Origin: Globodera rostochiensis
Taxonomy: Eukaryota; Nematoda; Chromadorea; Rhabditida; Heteroderidae
Assembly: GCA_018350325.1 (NCBI GenBank)
Contig: JAEVLN010000006.1
Location: 310,001-374,000 of the forward strand
Length of the DNA: 64,000 nt
Reading direction: 5' to 3'
Part shown: positions 12,701-23,213 of the stretch, in pieces
Layout of the letters: each line of letters starts with the position of its first letter
Numbering within the stretch: the stretch's first letter is position 1
Translations under genes and position numbers: made by a program
Notes under the pieces: generated by a model
Seen by the model: the letters and a program-made list of their open reading frames with translations, nothing else
The model's database searches: none
What the model was told of the DNA's origin: nothing

Positions 12701-15700
12701 CCTCCTCCCCCCCCCCTCTCCACCCCGCTTCCCCCCCCTTCCCCTCCCCCTCCTCCCCCCTCCCCCCTCCCCCCTCCCCCCTCCCCCCTCCCCCCCTCCC
12801 CCCTCCCCCCTCCCCCCTCCCCCCTCCCCCCTCCCCCTCCCCCCCTCCCCCCTCCCCCCTCCCCCCTCCCCCCTCCCCCCTCCCCCCTCCCCCCTCCCCC
12901 CTCCCCCCTCCCCCCTCCCCCCTCCCCCCTCCCCCCTCCCCCCTCCCCCCTCCCCCCTCCCCCCTCCCCCCTCCCCCCTCCCCCCTCCCCCCTCCCCCCT
13001 CCCCCCTCCCCCCTCCCCCCTCCCCCCTCCCCCCTCCCCCCTCCCCCCTCCCCCCTCCCCCCTCCCCCCTCCCCCCCTCCCCCCTCCCCCCTCCCCCCTC
13101 CCCCCTCCCCCCTCCCCCCTCCCCCCTCCCCCCTCCCCCCTCCCCCCTCCCCCCTCCCCCCTCCCCCTCCCCCCTCCCCCCTCCCCCCCTCCCCCCTCCC
13201 CCCTCCCCCCTCCCCCCTCCCCCCTCCCCCCTCCCCCTCCCCCCTCCCCCCTCCCCCCTCCCCCCTCCCTCTACGCATCCCTCCACTTTCACTCCTCCCA
13301 TTCATTCGTTTCCTCGCCGGTGCTGCCGATCGTCGGGTGCTTCAAAGTCACCGCTCTTCCCAATTCGGCCAACTCGCCCTTTTCTTTGTGGCCCCCCCCC
13401 CCTCTGTTTGTTACCTTCCTTTCCCTCGCAAATTTCTCATTTTATTTTGCCGCTAGGAAGAGACCAATTGCATTTGTTCGGAATTCAGATGCATTCATTT
13501 TGACCTTTTGAATGGAGGAGTTTTTTTTTTGGGAGGGGGGGGGGGGTCTGATCAGCTGAATTGGGAAATGAATATATTTTATACTATTTGACCCTTTCAT
13601 TCCTCGCCTCCTTCCAATTAACCCCTCCCAATCGTATCGTTTCCAAACAAATAGCCTACGATTCGTTCGCCCATTGCCACTTTTTGAACTTCAAAAGTTC
13701 ATCCGCTCATTGTCATCTTCTTTCCATCATTGTTCATTGGCGGTGAGAGTTGGAGACAATGGAAGTGGGGGGGGGGGGGGGATGAAAGGGTTGGGGTACT
13801 TCCAAATGAAGTTGGTGGTTACACGCAAATCATCCGTACTCCCTCCGAATATCTTTTGCCGCCGTTAGTCCCCTTCATGATCCCCCCCCCGCCCCCTCCA
13901 AACGTCCGATGTCTGTCCCATGCCACAGTCATTCAGTCTCATCTATCCGACCATGTCCCACTTGTTAACCCACCACTTAATCTCCCAATCTAACATCATC
14001 GTCCGTCATTCCCACCCACCCCCCCCCCCCATTTCCCAACGCATCTCCGACCGAAGAAAGAATGTAATCCTAAGATCGACCGTTGATCAGCCGGGGCAAT
14101 TGAAAAGAGTTTGAAGATCTTCCCACCCCCCCCCCCCCCGTATTCCCTCTTAATTTCACTTTACATATCGAGACTTAAAGGTTTTTGGTGGATTCATCTG
14201 CCGCACATTTCTTCACCAAACGAATTCCAAAACATTCTCTTCCGCGAACACCTTACGCCTCGGACTGTTACTTTCTTCGAATTTAACCGAATCAAGAATC
14301 TGAAAGCTTGATCAGTTACACTTCTTTACCACCTTTTTGCCTATCGCCAACTGAGTGCAAGAAATGGGCTTGGACCCGGGCGGGTATTTTCCAATTTTTT
14401 GGCCGGGCGGGTGTCGGGTACCCGCCCAACTCGGGTAGTTGGGTGTCGGGTACCCGCCCAACTCGGGTAGTTGGGTGTCGGGTACCCGCCCAACTCGGGT
14501 AGTTGGGTGTCGGGTACCCGCCCAACTCGGGTAGTTGGGTGTCGGGTACCCGCCCAACTCGGGTAGTTGGGTGTCGGGTACCCGCCCAACTCGGGTAGTT
14601 GGGTGTCGGGTACCCGCCCAACTCGGGTAATTGCAGGTCGGGTACTCGCCCGACTCGGGTAGTTGCAGGTTGGGTACTCGCCCGACTCGGGTAGTTGCAG
14701 GTTGGGTACTCGCCCGACTCGGGTAGTTGGGTGTCGGGTACCCGTCCAACTCGGGTAGTTGGGTGTCGGGTACCCGCCCAACTCGGGTAGTTGGGTGTCG
14801 GGTACCCGCCCAACTCGGGTAGTTGGGTGTCGGGTACCCGTCCAACTCGGGTAGTTGCAGGTTGGGTACTCGCCCGACTCGGGTAGTTGCAGGTTGGGTA
14901 CTCGCCCGACTCGGGTAGTTGCAGGTCGGGTACTCGCCCGACTCGGGTAGTTGGGTGTCGGGTACCCGTCCAACTCGGGTAGTTGCAGGTTGGGTACTCG
15001 CCCGACTCGGGTAGTTGCAGGTTGGGTACTCGCCCGACTCGGGTAGTTGCAGGTCGGGTACTCGCCCGACTCGGGTAGTTGGGTGTCGGGTACCCGCCCA
15101 ACTCGGGTAGTTGGGTGTCGGGTACCCGTCCAACTCGGGTAGTTGCAGGTCGGGTACTCGCCCGACTCGGGTAGTTGGGTGTCGGGTACCCGCCCAACTC
15201 GGGTAGTTGGGTGTCGGGTACCCGTCCAACTCGGGTAGTTGCAGGTCGGGTACTCGCCCGACTCGGGTAGTTGGGTGTTGGGGGCACCCTCCCATATTCA
15301 CCAACCGCCGATCGTTTCCTAATTCTTTCAACAGAACGCTTCCCATCCGCCAGCCTTCTTCTCTTCTATATCACGGCCAATTCGGTAGAACGGCCGGCCT
15401 AATCTCTTCTTACCATCTCCGTCTGTCCAAAACCAAAAAGCCTCCCCTCCCCCCGACACTTTTTTAGTCTGCCAATCGCAAATGGACCATCAAAAACCAA
15501 ATCATCAACCATCACATAACGCCACCGCTTAAATATTTTCTTGCACAATTCATTTTGTCAGTTTTAAACGATGGATTTCGATTTTAAAATCATCTAAAGC
15601 AGTTGGTTGGTGCTGAATAAACAGTCGCAAGTTGATTTTCAGAGTCCGCAAGTTGATTTTCAGAGTCCATCATCCCCAATCACCCCTCCCCCCCTCCTAC

Positions 15701-18700
15701 CGTAATCCCCCCCCCCCATTTGGGCGATGTCTCCCCCCCCCCCCCGCCCCATTCATTCACCAATTTTACACACCCCCCCCCCCTCTCTCTCTTTCTCTCT
15801 TATTCTTCCCAACCCTTTGACCAATTCTCCCATCCCCCCCACCCTCTCCTTTTTTTTTGCTTCTCCTCTTTCACTTTTTGGTCTGATGGAAGCGATAAAG
15901 GAATAAAATCTAAACCGGGGAGTGGGACAAAATTAGTGTTAACCGGAAAGAGTTGGATCATTTACGCTTACAATTAGCGTATTCTGTGACCAATGAAAGT
16001 CTCTAAATATAAAAAGCTCAAATTCGCAAGGATTTCATTGTGCAATTTATTTCTTCTTTCATTTGAGTTGCCTCCAGCAGAAGCTATAGCGCCGACTTCG
16101 AGCTGGACTTGTCCAAAAACTGCAATTGGTGCCTTGGAAGTCGTCAACGAGTTTCATCGTTCGGTTCCCAGGTGCTTTTCATTCCCGTTTTGTTGGCCGA
16201 ATTTGGAAATGATTGGACCCGTCTCCTCTCGTCTCCCCTTTTCAGTCCCTTTTGACAATGAACGATGCTCTGCTGGACGATTCCTCCTCTCTCGGCCGTC
16301 AGCTTTCCTCGACTCATCTCCTGCCCCCTCTGATGACCATTCCCGGCCATTCATCCCCTCCGTCCGCCTCATCCTCCGCCGCCTCATTCTCATCTTCATC
16401 CATTCACTCTTCCTCCAACGCTTCTTCATCCGCCCATCTCCCGCCGGATTCGCCAAAAAGGGCCCCTCCTCCGTCAGAAACCCCGCTTCCCTCGTGCTCA
16501 TCTTCCGCCACCAACTCCGTGCCCGACGCAATGCGACTGCTTGCTGCCCTACATCAGCAACAGCAAATGCTGATGGGCTCCGCCGGGGCAATGAACGGAG
16601 CCGAGAGGATGGCAATGGCTGCTGCGATACACTTGCTGGGTGCCACAATGTCCTCGCCGGCAAGTCTAAACGGCGGTTTGTCTGCTGGAGGCTCCGCAAT
16701 GCTTTCACCGCCTCCGGCACCCGCCTTTTTGCCCGCGGCACTTTTATCTTCCGGTCACTTGCAATTTATTCGCATTACTCTTCACTTCTTGATTTAGGCT
16801 TCTATCCCTGGCCCGCCCTTCTGACGCCTCATCCCTCCTTCCCGTTCATGGCACTTCCCAACAACAGCTCATCAGCAACTTCCCCCTCAACTCCTCCAAA
16901 CTCCGTCCCCAATATGTTCGACAGTGAGTCCTTTTCCATTTTTTCGTTTCGACATTTCATTCTTCGAGTTCACCAACAATTGACAATGGCGTGGCAGTCC
17001 CAACTGTTCGCCCTCCGTCTTATGAGTTCTTTCAACGAGTTTTGCCCACCGCCGACAACCGCTGATGTTCAACGCGACACAATGCCGTCCGAAGACGAAG
17101 CTTTGGCCTTTTTGGCGGCATTTGGCAAATACTCGAGGACAAAATCACCAACGGAAAATGGAGATCAGCAGCCGCTTGATCTGACCAAATCTGTCGGATC
17201 GTTGAATCAATCGTCCTCCCTTAATGCTGAAAAAGAGAAGAAAGCGTCGGAGAAAAGGTGACAATTTTTGCTTCTTTTTAATGCCAACGAATTTTTTGGA
17301 TTTAAAAGTATCGGTAGGACACAAATCTAATCTCCGTTTCACAATTAAAATGTTGTCAATACGCTACAAAGCAAAAACCGCAGAGCTCAGATTCTTTACC
17401 CCAAATATAAATTAACAAAAACAAAGGGACCACACAAAAAAAGAATTTTACATTTTGCTAAAAACAAATTCGACGTTCCATCAGCAGAGGCGGTGACCAA
17501 ATGCTGAGAGAATTTTGTCAGCAAGTCAACAAGGAAGTCGAAAGCGGTGGAAATGCGTCCGCCCCGCCGCTTCTGTTGATTGGAATTGACGGCGTGGGCG
17601 GCGGCGAGGACAGCAGTGAAGCGGAAAGCCCCAAACTTGGCACAAAACGCACTTACTCACAGGCCGATTTGGACGCCGCGGTGACGGTCACCCAACGGAA
17701 TTCCCAAGAAAACAACCATTTGGACAGTTCAGGACATTCGCATGGGCCGTCTTGGCACGCGGAGGGCATCAGTCGTCTACGGCATTCCACGTTCAACACT
17801 TCGCAACAAAATTTACAAATTGGAGGCGGCGGAAGACAACGGAGACGGCTCTTGCAAGAGACGACGCCTGACCGCTTTTGCACTTCACAAGAGAGAACAA
17901 AGGTCCGTTGTCTTCTGCTGAGTGATTAACGAGTCATTACGAACGCAGATTGTCGGTGCATCGGTCGCTGACTGAAAGTGCCTCGGGGGACAGTTCATTT
18001 GCCGAAGGGGAGGACCGTGGGGGCGAAGGACCCGGGAAAAGGACGGCGGATACCCCGGAGAATGCGGGGGAGCAAAGTAGCGAGCCCGTGCCGTTGATTG
18101 CCCAGATGCCGTCAGCATTGCTGCGCCAACAGAGCAGTGAGAGCATTGGGAATTTTCGAAAATGCTATCAATTAAGTGCCGACTTTCCCACTTTTGGGTG
18201 CCGGAAGTGCTGCTGGGCAGTTTCTCAAAGAGTTTTCTTCGTTGATTAAGCAAAAAGTTGTCTCACAATCGACAAAGGGTGCGGCGGAGGGGGAAATTAC
18301 AGAGACCAAAGGGGCGAAGCAGCAACAGCAACAACTGCAACAGAACTTCAAGACGGAGAGGAGGGAGAAAAACAGCACCATCAGCAGCAGACCAAAGCGT
18401 GGCCAATACAGGTGGCGTTAGGGGAATGATAAAGTTTGGTAGGTTTTGGTGTTCCAGGAAGTATGATAAGGACGCATTGGTCAGGGCAGTGGCATCAGTC
18501 CGAAGGTTGGTTTATGACGAAATGTCGTCGTTTCCAATAAAAAGCCATTTTAGCGGAGAAATGTCTGTACATCGCGCCGGATCCTTTTATGGTGTGCCGC
18601 ATTCAACGCTCGAATACAAGGCAAAAGGGAAAAAAGGTGAATTGGCTGAACGTTTTGGCATAAAGGTGAAGGAGAGGAACAAGCTAAGAATGGCAAAGAA

Positions 18701-18943
18701 CAAAAAGTCGTCGGGGACAAACGCAAGTCCGAAGAACGCTGGGGGCGAGGCTCAGCAAAGCATTGCAAATCAAAAACTGTCGCTGCTGGAGAGTGAGGTG
18801 AGGCAGTGCAATTCGACTCGCACTTTTGTGGACAAAATGCGCAATTTGTTAAGGTGCAAAAAACGCTCGAATTTGTGCTGAACACCGTTGTGCACGGTGC
18901 GAAGACGACGGAAGGAGAAACGAACACTGACCGATCGGTGTGA
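6710..18943 (+). CDS. mbr-1: MBR-1/E93/LCOR-type transcriptional regulator with two pipsqueak HTH motifs
   Basis: Fifteen exons fit in phase and give about 822 residues: 6710-6848, 10672-10740, 11012-11132, 16078-16171, 16246-16753, 16798-16923, 16969-17257, 17488-17680, 17733-17902, 17949-18136, 18177-18411, 18458-18505, 18554-18620, 18666-18797, 18854-18943. The N-terminus matches the Cys region of E93/LCOR (DRCSAERRVHCREL, then GLENVFQRALGP, then CNWCLGSRQRVSSFGSQ). Ser/Pro/Ala-rich sequence follows, then QQPLDLTKS, a CtBP-binding motif near residue 425. The first HTH reads KRTYSQADLDAA...GRLGTRRASVVYGIPRSTL (about 505-545). The second reads RPKRGQYRKYDKDALVRAV and GEMSVHRAGSFYGVPHSTLE (about 703-753). 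In C. elegans MBR-1 acts in neurite pruning; E93 specifies adult programmes. Exon 3 is the least certain; exons 5-15 are firm. Introns 1 and 3 are 3.8 and 4.9 kb. Confidence 0.92.
7190..9700. other. mbr-1 intron 1: no exons seen
   Basis: Intron 1 (6849-10671) contains frequent C- and G-runs, for example near 7568-7580, 8214-8222, 8875-8885 and 9506-9528, and AT-rich spacers. No frame with protein-like composition and matching splice sites was found on either strand. Confidence 0.5.
9712..10113. repeat. CT-rich 49-bp tandem repeat in mbr-1 intron 1
   Basis: TTATCTCCATCC recurs at 9791, 9840, 9889 and 9938, a constant 49-bp period. Each unit also contains blocks like CCTCCTCCCTCTTC and poly-T. 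Degenerate shorter units continue to about 10113. The pyrimidine-only strand leaves long open frames rich in Leu, Phe, Ser and Pro, which are repeat artefacts. Confidence 0.9.
10741..10768 (+). repeat. Poly-G run abutting the donor of mbr-1 intron 2
   Basis: The donor GTGAGT at 10741 runs straight into about 20 G residues and a further G-block. A G tract this close to a 5' splice site may affect donor recognition; this is inference. Confidence 0.7.
11160..11290. repeat. C-rich low-complexity block in mbr-1 intron 3
   Basis: Runs of 6-10 C interrupted by CT or TT, starting just after the likely exon 3 donor at 11133. There is no regular period. It resembles the larger C-rich arrays further into the same intron. 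Confidence 0.8.
12360..12754. repeat. C-rich minisatellite with CTCCACCCCGCTTCC core
   Basis: The core CTCCACCCCGCTTCC recurs about eight times, separated by C-runs and CCTCCTCC blocks of unequal length, giving spacings of roughly 50-65 bp. It grades directly into the heptamer array that follows. Confidence 0.88.
12755..13268. repeat. (CCCCCCT)n heptamer array, about 70 copies
   Basis: Nearly uninterrupted CCCCCCT units fill more than 500 bp, with occasional 6- or 8-mers. The complementary strand is (AGGGGGG)n, a very strong potential G-quadruplex former. Seven is not a multiple of three and the unit has no stop, so both strands stay open in every frame. Confidence 0.95.
14402..15285. repeat. 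32-bp palindromic minisatellite, about 27 copies, in mbr-1 intron 3
   Basis: Each 32-bp unit contains CGGGTACCCG and CCCAACTCGGGTAGTTGGG, two inverted-repeat cores. Two variants alternate in clusters: type A (GTTGGGTGTCGGGTACCCG) and type B (GTTGCAGGTYGGGTACTCG with CCGACTC). Type A fills the left third; A and B are interspersed to the right. The minus strand has no stop in any frame, so it shows long Pro/Thr/Tyr-rich frames that are not genes. Confidence 0.95.
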
Positions 18944-19140
18944 AGCGTCCGTCCCGAGCAGTGACCCTCCCCAAATTCACTTCCCTCCCCGCATTGTGAT
19001 GATCACTTTCTCCGTTACCCCCCCTCCCCCCCCCACCTACACAATTATGTTCTATCGTCGTCCACAATTGTTAATTTTGAAAGTTTACTTACATATAATA
19101 ATATTCGTTTTTTTTTTTGTTCATTTCGTCAGATTTCTTT

Positions 19141-20076
19141 TTAATTCACAAAAAGAAAGGATAGAGCACTTTCCTCTCCTTCCTCTTCTTTCTCGTCAGA
19201 ATCTGGAGTATCGTTGGACAGGAGTGTAAAGCACCGACCGATAAGCCCTAACATAAAGCCGTTAGACTCAGAATAAAAGAAAAGCGATCCCTCCCTCCCC
19301 CAATGCCTCAGGGCTCCGCTCCCGGCCGTTCCCGATGGTCCTCCCTCCCGAATGAACACGTGGCAACCCCTTTCTTGAACTCCCATCGCATTTTCGATCC
19401 GACAATTATAGAAACCTCCGTCAGAACGTTGCGCATCAAAAATTGCCATCTGCAAGAAGGGGAAGTGCCGCAATTCATCCGCCCCCCCCCCCAAATGTGT
19501 AAATCGGTCCCCCCCCCCCCCCCGCCTCAGCACTCACCTCCGAATAGCTCCCGTCAGCCGTAATCACCAACCTTCTCGAACCTTGCAGCTGTTGCTCCCC
19601 TTTAAACCTGTCAATGTCTCAGTCTTTCTCCTCCCCTCTCTCTCATTTCGTCTTACCACTGTACCAACGGTTCCGGATGTCCTTTATAACGGACTTTTAT
19701 CACAATATTATCGCCGGCACTGTGCCATTGATCCTCTTCTGAGCTGATGAATTCGGGAATGCTTTCCTTTTCACCTAAACAGTTTTTCTGTTTTTTTTTA
19801 TTCCAATGATTTAAATTACGTTTATAAAAACGTTTTGGTCCCATCCCACCGCCGAACAATGTGAGGTCGATAATGGGAGGTGGACGGGGTTTCGAAAACA
19901 CCTGAAAACGAATAAATTCTTGGGCTTATTTCCAAACTCACATCACTTACTTTGATTTTGCCTCCGATAGGCATAATTCCCTCTCTACCGATTAACTGCA
20001 ATTCCGCGGATGGCCCTTTACGCGTCGTTGGAATGAATGTGGCACGGGGGGAATCGTGGGAGTAATAAGAAGACAT
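19141..20076 (-). CDS. Ig I-set domain protein, no signal peptide (probably muscle/cytoskeletal)
   Basis: Five exons are supported: 20076-19951, 19901-19820, 19774-19657, 19607-19538 and 19449 down to at most 19141, all in phase. The N-terminus MSSYYSHDSPRATFIP is polar, with no signal peptide. A single Ig domain follows: GDNIVIKVRYKGHPEPLVQW (strands A'-C with the core Trp), FKGEQQLQGSRRLVITADG, then DAQRSDGGFYNCRIENAMG with the D-x-G-x-Y-x-C signature. The first core Cys is replaced by I or V in the B-strand, as in many intracellular I-set domains. Such domains occur in nematode muscle proteins of the twitchin/DIM-1 type, but I cannot name an orthologue. The C-terminus after VFIREGG is uncertain; the frame runs open to 19141 and may include untranslated or spliced sequence. 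It is transcribed toward mbr-1. Confidence 0.78.
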
Positions 20077-21136
20077 TGCAGACAACAAAATTTATGATCT
20101 ATTTGATAGAAACGATCAGCAATGCTGCCAATTCCTCTTTTGCTCTCAATGCTTTTTCCGTTTAGCCAAATGATGGAATCGATCGATGAAGCTTGGAGAA
20201 ATGTTAGCGAAAGGGGACGATCAGAGGGAATGAGAGGGTGGGGCGGTCCCCCACAATCCCTAAATCCTTCCCTCCCCTCCCCTTCCCCTCCGCTTAATCC
20301 ATCCGCCATATAATTTCTTTGGTTTTCACCAGCAGCAGGGATGTCACCGGATTCCACGAACCCAAAAATGTCCATAAATCCGGAAAATTTCGAATCAAAA
20401 ATTTGTTTTTTTCTAATTTTTCTGATCATTTTATCGCCCTTCCGCAATGTCCGGAATCCGATTACATCAGGGCTGCGATCTCAAAATTTTTAAAATCCGC
20501 ATCGGAGCATCAAAAAATCCTTATTTGTTACCTAAAATCCGCATATTCGACATTTCTTCATTAAAACCACAAAATTTAATGATTTCAGAAAGCTCCTCAC
20601 CCCTTCTCCTTATAATCTGTACCAAAGCTCCCCTCACTGCCACCATTCGTGCAACTTTACCCAGCCATTCTGATTCTGATCCAACATCAATTACCCCCCC
20701 CCCCCCTATAACATTCAATTTTCCGCAGCAAATCGATCGCCAGATGCTGCGATGTATGGATGGACACGACAACGCACACAATGACTCCCTCCCCCCGTTC
20801 TTTACCATTTGCTCATTCCCAACCGTCCCACCCGTTCCCCCACCCCCACCCACACTTCCCCCGACCGCGTTGGTGTTCAAGTCCAATGGAAGCAGCTTTC
20901 CTTTTTCCTTCCTCTTTCAGAATTCGATCAGCCTTTCGAATTTAGTGGCATTCAGGAGCTGGCGCTCGTCTCTGGGTTAACATATAACCCCGGGGTTATC
21001 CCAGGTTAATGGTCCAACAAAAATGGGTTATAAACCCGGGTTTATTCCCTTCTTCCCTTCAATTTTTCTTTTACTCTTACTTTAGGAATTTTTAATGATT
21101 TCATAACAAAATCAAGTATTCGAAATATGTTTAAAT
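20077..21136. other. 5' flank of the Ig gene; no exon identified
   Basis: Mixed sequence with C-runs near 20695-20705 and short repeated phrases (AAAATCCGCAT at 20490s and 20530s). Near 20975-21010 a small palindromic stretch, ATAACCCCGGGGTTAT, sits between two GGTTAA motifs. The open frame at 20447-20980 lacks a protein-like composition. Confidence 0.45.
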
Positions 21137-21138
21137 TA

Positions 21139-21879
21139 GAGTTGGTCGGGACCGGGATCCCGACCGGTCGGGAAATTCCCGGTTTTTGAAAAATCGGAAT
21201 CCGGGATCCCGTCCCGGTCGTGCCGGGACTAACCGGGATAAAAGTACGGTAAAATTCAAGAATACGTGTACGTAGTGTAGTGGTAATTGGTTGGGGCAAT
21301 GGAAGTTGGGTTTCAGATCCTGGCGACGTAAATATTGTTTCCAATTATCTTAACGTTTTTTCGATTTTTTAAAAATTTTTAGGGATACAATTTACAAGTT
21401 TTTCATTTTGAGGGAACTTAATTACTTTAGTGCAGGGCTCGGATTCGTCCTTGAATGGCAAGGACAGTTTTTGAAAATGGACCCTCGATCATAAAAATTG
21501 AAAATGTCCTTATTTTCAAGAATGTCCTTGAACTTAGTGTGAGTCGGCCCGAGCCCTGCTTTAGTGATCGAACATTTGAAAAAATTGCTTAACAAAAATG
21601 CAATAAAAAGCAAAAAAAATACACCCCTACGAATCGACTTCCCCCCCCCTTCCCCCAATGAGGTATGTACAATAATTGAAGTTGAAGACAATGGGAAAGA
21701 TATTTTTGAATAATAAAAAAAAAATTTTGTTTCACCCTTAACTATTACAAAAAAAATCTCCTTCCCCCATTTCCAGTCCCGGCTTTTCCCGGTTCAAAAT
21801 GCTGGTCCCGATCCCGGCTTTCACGGTCCCGGTCAATCCAGGCCCCGATTTTCCCAAAAATCCCGGTCCCGACCAACTC
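21139..21879. mobile_element. TA-flanked inverted-repeat element (mariner-type MITE)
   Basis: Perfect 20-bp terminal inverted repeats start GAGTTGGTCGGGACCGGGAT, with a TA dinucleotide on both outer sides (21137-21138, 21880-21881), the target choice of Tc1/mariner transposases. Sub-terminal sequence is filled with CCCGGT-type motifs, and there is no coding capacity. It is interrupted by a younger hAT-like element at 21433-21558. Confidence 0.82.
21433..21558. mobile_element. 126-bp hAT-like MITE nested in the TA-flanked element
   Basis: Ends CAGGGCTCGG and CCGAGCCCTG are inverted repeats, and both sides carry CTTTAGTG (21425-21432 and 21559-21566), an exact 8-bp target duplication. It sits inside the 21139-21879 element and so is younger. 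Confidence 0.88.
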
Positions 21880-22062
21880 TAGTTTACGTAAATAAATTGA
21901 GATGATTTTAAAAATCATTTTCTAAATGAGACTAGAAACTTAATAATTTTTTTTTAATTTTAGTTCTCTTTTTTATAAAAATTTTGCCGACTTTTTAAAC
22001 TAAAATCCGCTATGAATAAAAATTAATAAAAAAAACAAACTTCCGTAACCGTCGGTAATGAA

Positions 22063-22949
22063 TAGGGCCGCTAATTATATGGATAAAAAATCTCGAAATA
22101 TGGCCATAAAATATGGATGCAAAATATGGACCAAATATGGACAAAAATTTTAAAATATGGACGAAATATGGAGAAAATTTTTTTCAAAATAGTAAAAAAT
22201 GGGAAAGTTTTTCCTAATTGAAGTAATCAGAGAAATTAAAATTTTTATATGTAAATTAAAGGCATTTCAGAAAAAATTTTTGAAAATATTTTAAAAATTT
22301 TCATTTTTTGGTGGCAGAATTCCTAGTCGGGAAAAAGTCAATTTTTAGGGGTGTATTGAAAATTTTGAAAAAGTCGATCTTAGGGGTGTATTTTTCGTTT
22401 TTATTGTTTTTTTGTTAAGGATCAAAAATTCTTTTAAATAGTTACCAAGAATTTTTGAAAAATGGCGAAATATGGAAAAAATATGGAATATGGATAAAAA
22501 TCTCGAAATATGGAAAAATATGGAAAATATGGATTATAAAATGGTAAAACCCCAACTCGTTCCCGGCCAACTCGTTCACCCCCAACTCGTTCACCTTTTC
22601 AACTGTTTTTTCGTTATAACTTTTTTCAAAGCTAACTAAATCAAACAATTTTGGTATCATTCGAAAGCTTAGTAGGAGGAGAAGCTATTAGCAAGCAAAA
22701 GATAAGCGATTGGCCAAGCCTCAAAAAAGTTATGGCCAAGTATGGCCAAAAAAACGTTTTCTGGCCATAACTTTTTTGAGGCTTGGCCAATCGCTTTTGG
22801 GGGTGAACGAGTTGGCCGGGAACGAGTCGTCCTCCTTCCTATAAAATGGGCTCTAGAGGCTCCAACCAAAGCTAAAAACACTATTTCTGGCATTTATACG
22901 CTGTTTCAAATGCGCAAAAAAATGGATTTCCATATAATTAGCGGCCCTA
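22063..22949. mobile_element. 887-bp hAT-like element containing a palindromic insert
   Basis: Terminal inverted repeats TAGGGCCGCTAATTATATGG and their complement are flanked by GTAATGAA on both sides (22055-22062 and 22950-22957). Sub-terminal regions repeat AAATATGGA phrases. A hairpin at about 22553-22828 with arms CCAACTCGTTC... and AAGCGATTGGCCAAGCCTCA appears to be a separate, nested element. Confidence 0.88.
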
Positions 22950-23213
22950 GTAATGAATGAGTTGGGTGGGACCCTCAAATAGTGAGTGACGAATATTCCG
23001 ACTAAAACATGTTTTTCGTGCGTATCGCGTCAAAACAAAGCAACACAAAAAATATTTAAATATTGTAACTAAAAAGTTCCACCCTCCCTATGCATAACAT
23101 GCTTAAGGGCTATTATTCAATTCATTTATGGAATATTATGTATTTATTACAATTACATAAAAGCTCTGCCCGCCCATTACAATTGCCTGTTTAACGCCTA
23201 ACCATTTCACTCG

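Noticed and set aside
12208..13503. Pro-rich and Gly/Arg-rich frames of 300-411 codons
   Set aside because: Translations of C-rich minisatellite and heptamer arrays inside mbr-1 introns.
14402..15285. CRISPR-like regular repeat
   Set aside because: Units are contiguous with no unique spacers, and the DNA is eukaryotic; it is a minisatellite.
14312..15346. Three overlapping minus frames of 210-344 codons with Tyr-Pro-Thr repeats
   Set aside because: Frames of the 32-bp minisatellite; the same peptide appears in all three frames because 32 is not a multiple of three.
20447..20980. 177-codon plus frame
   Set aside because: Composition shifts along its length, no homology signal and no supporting splice sites; partly repeats.
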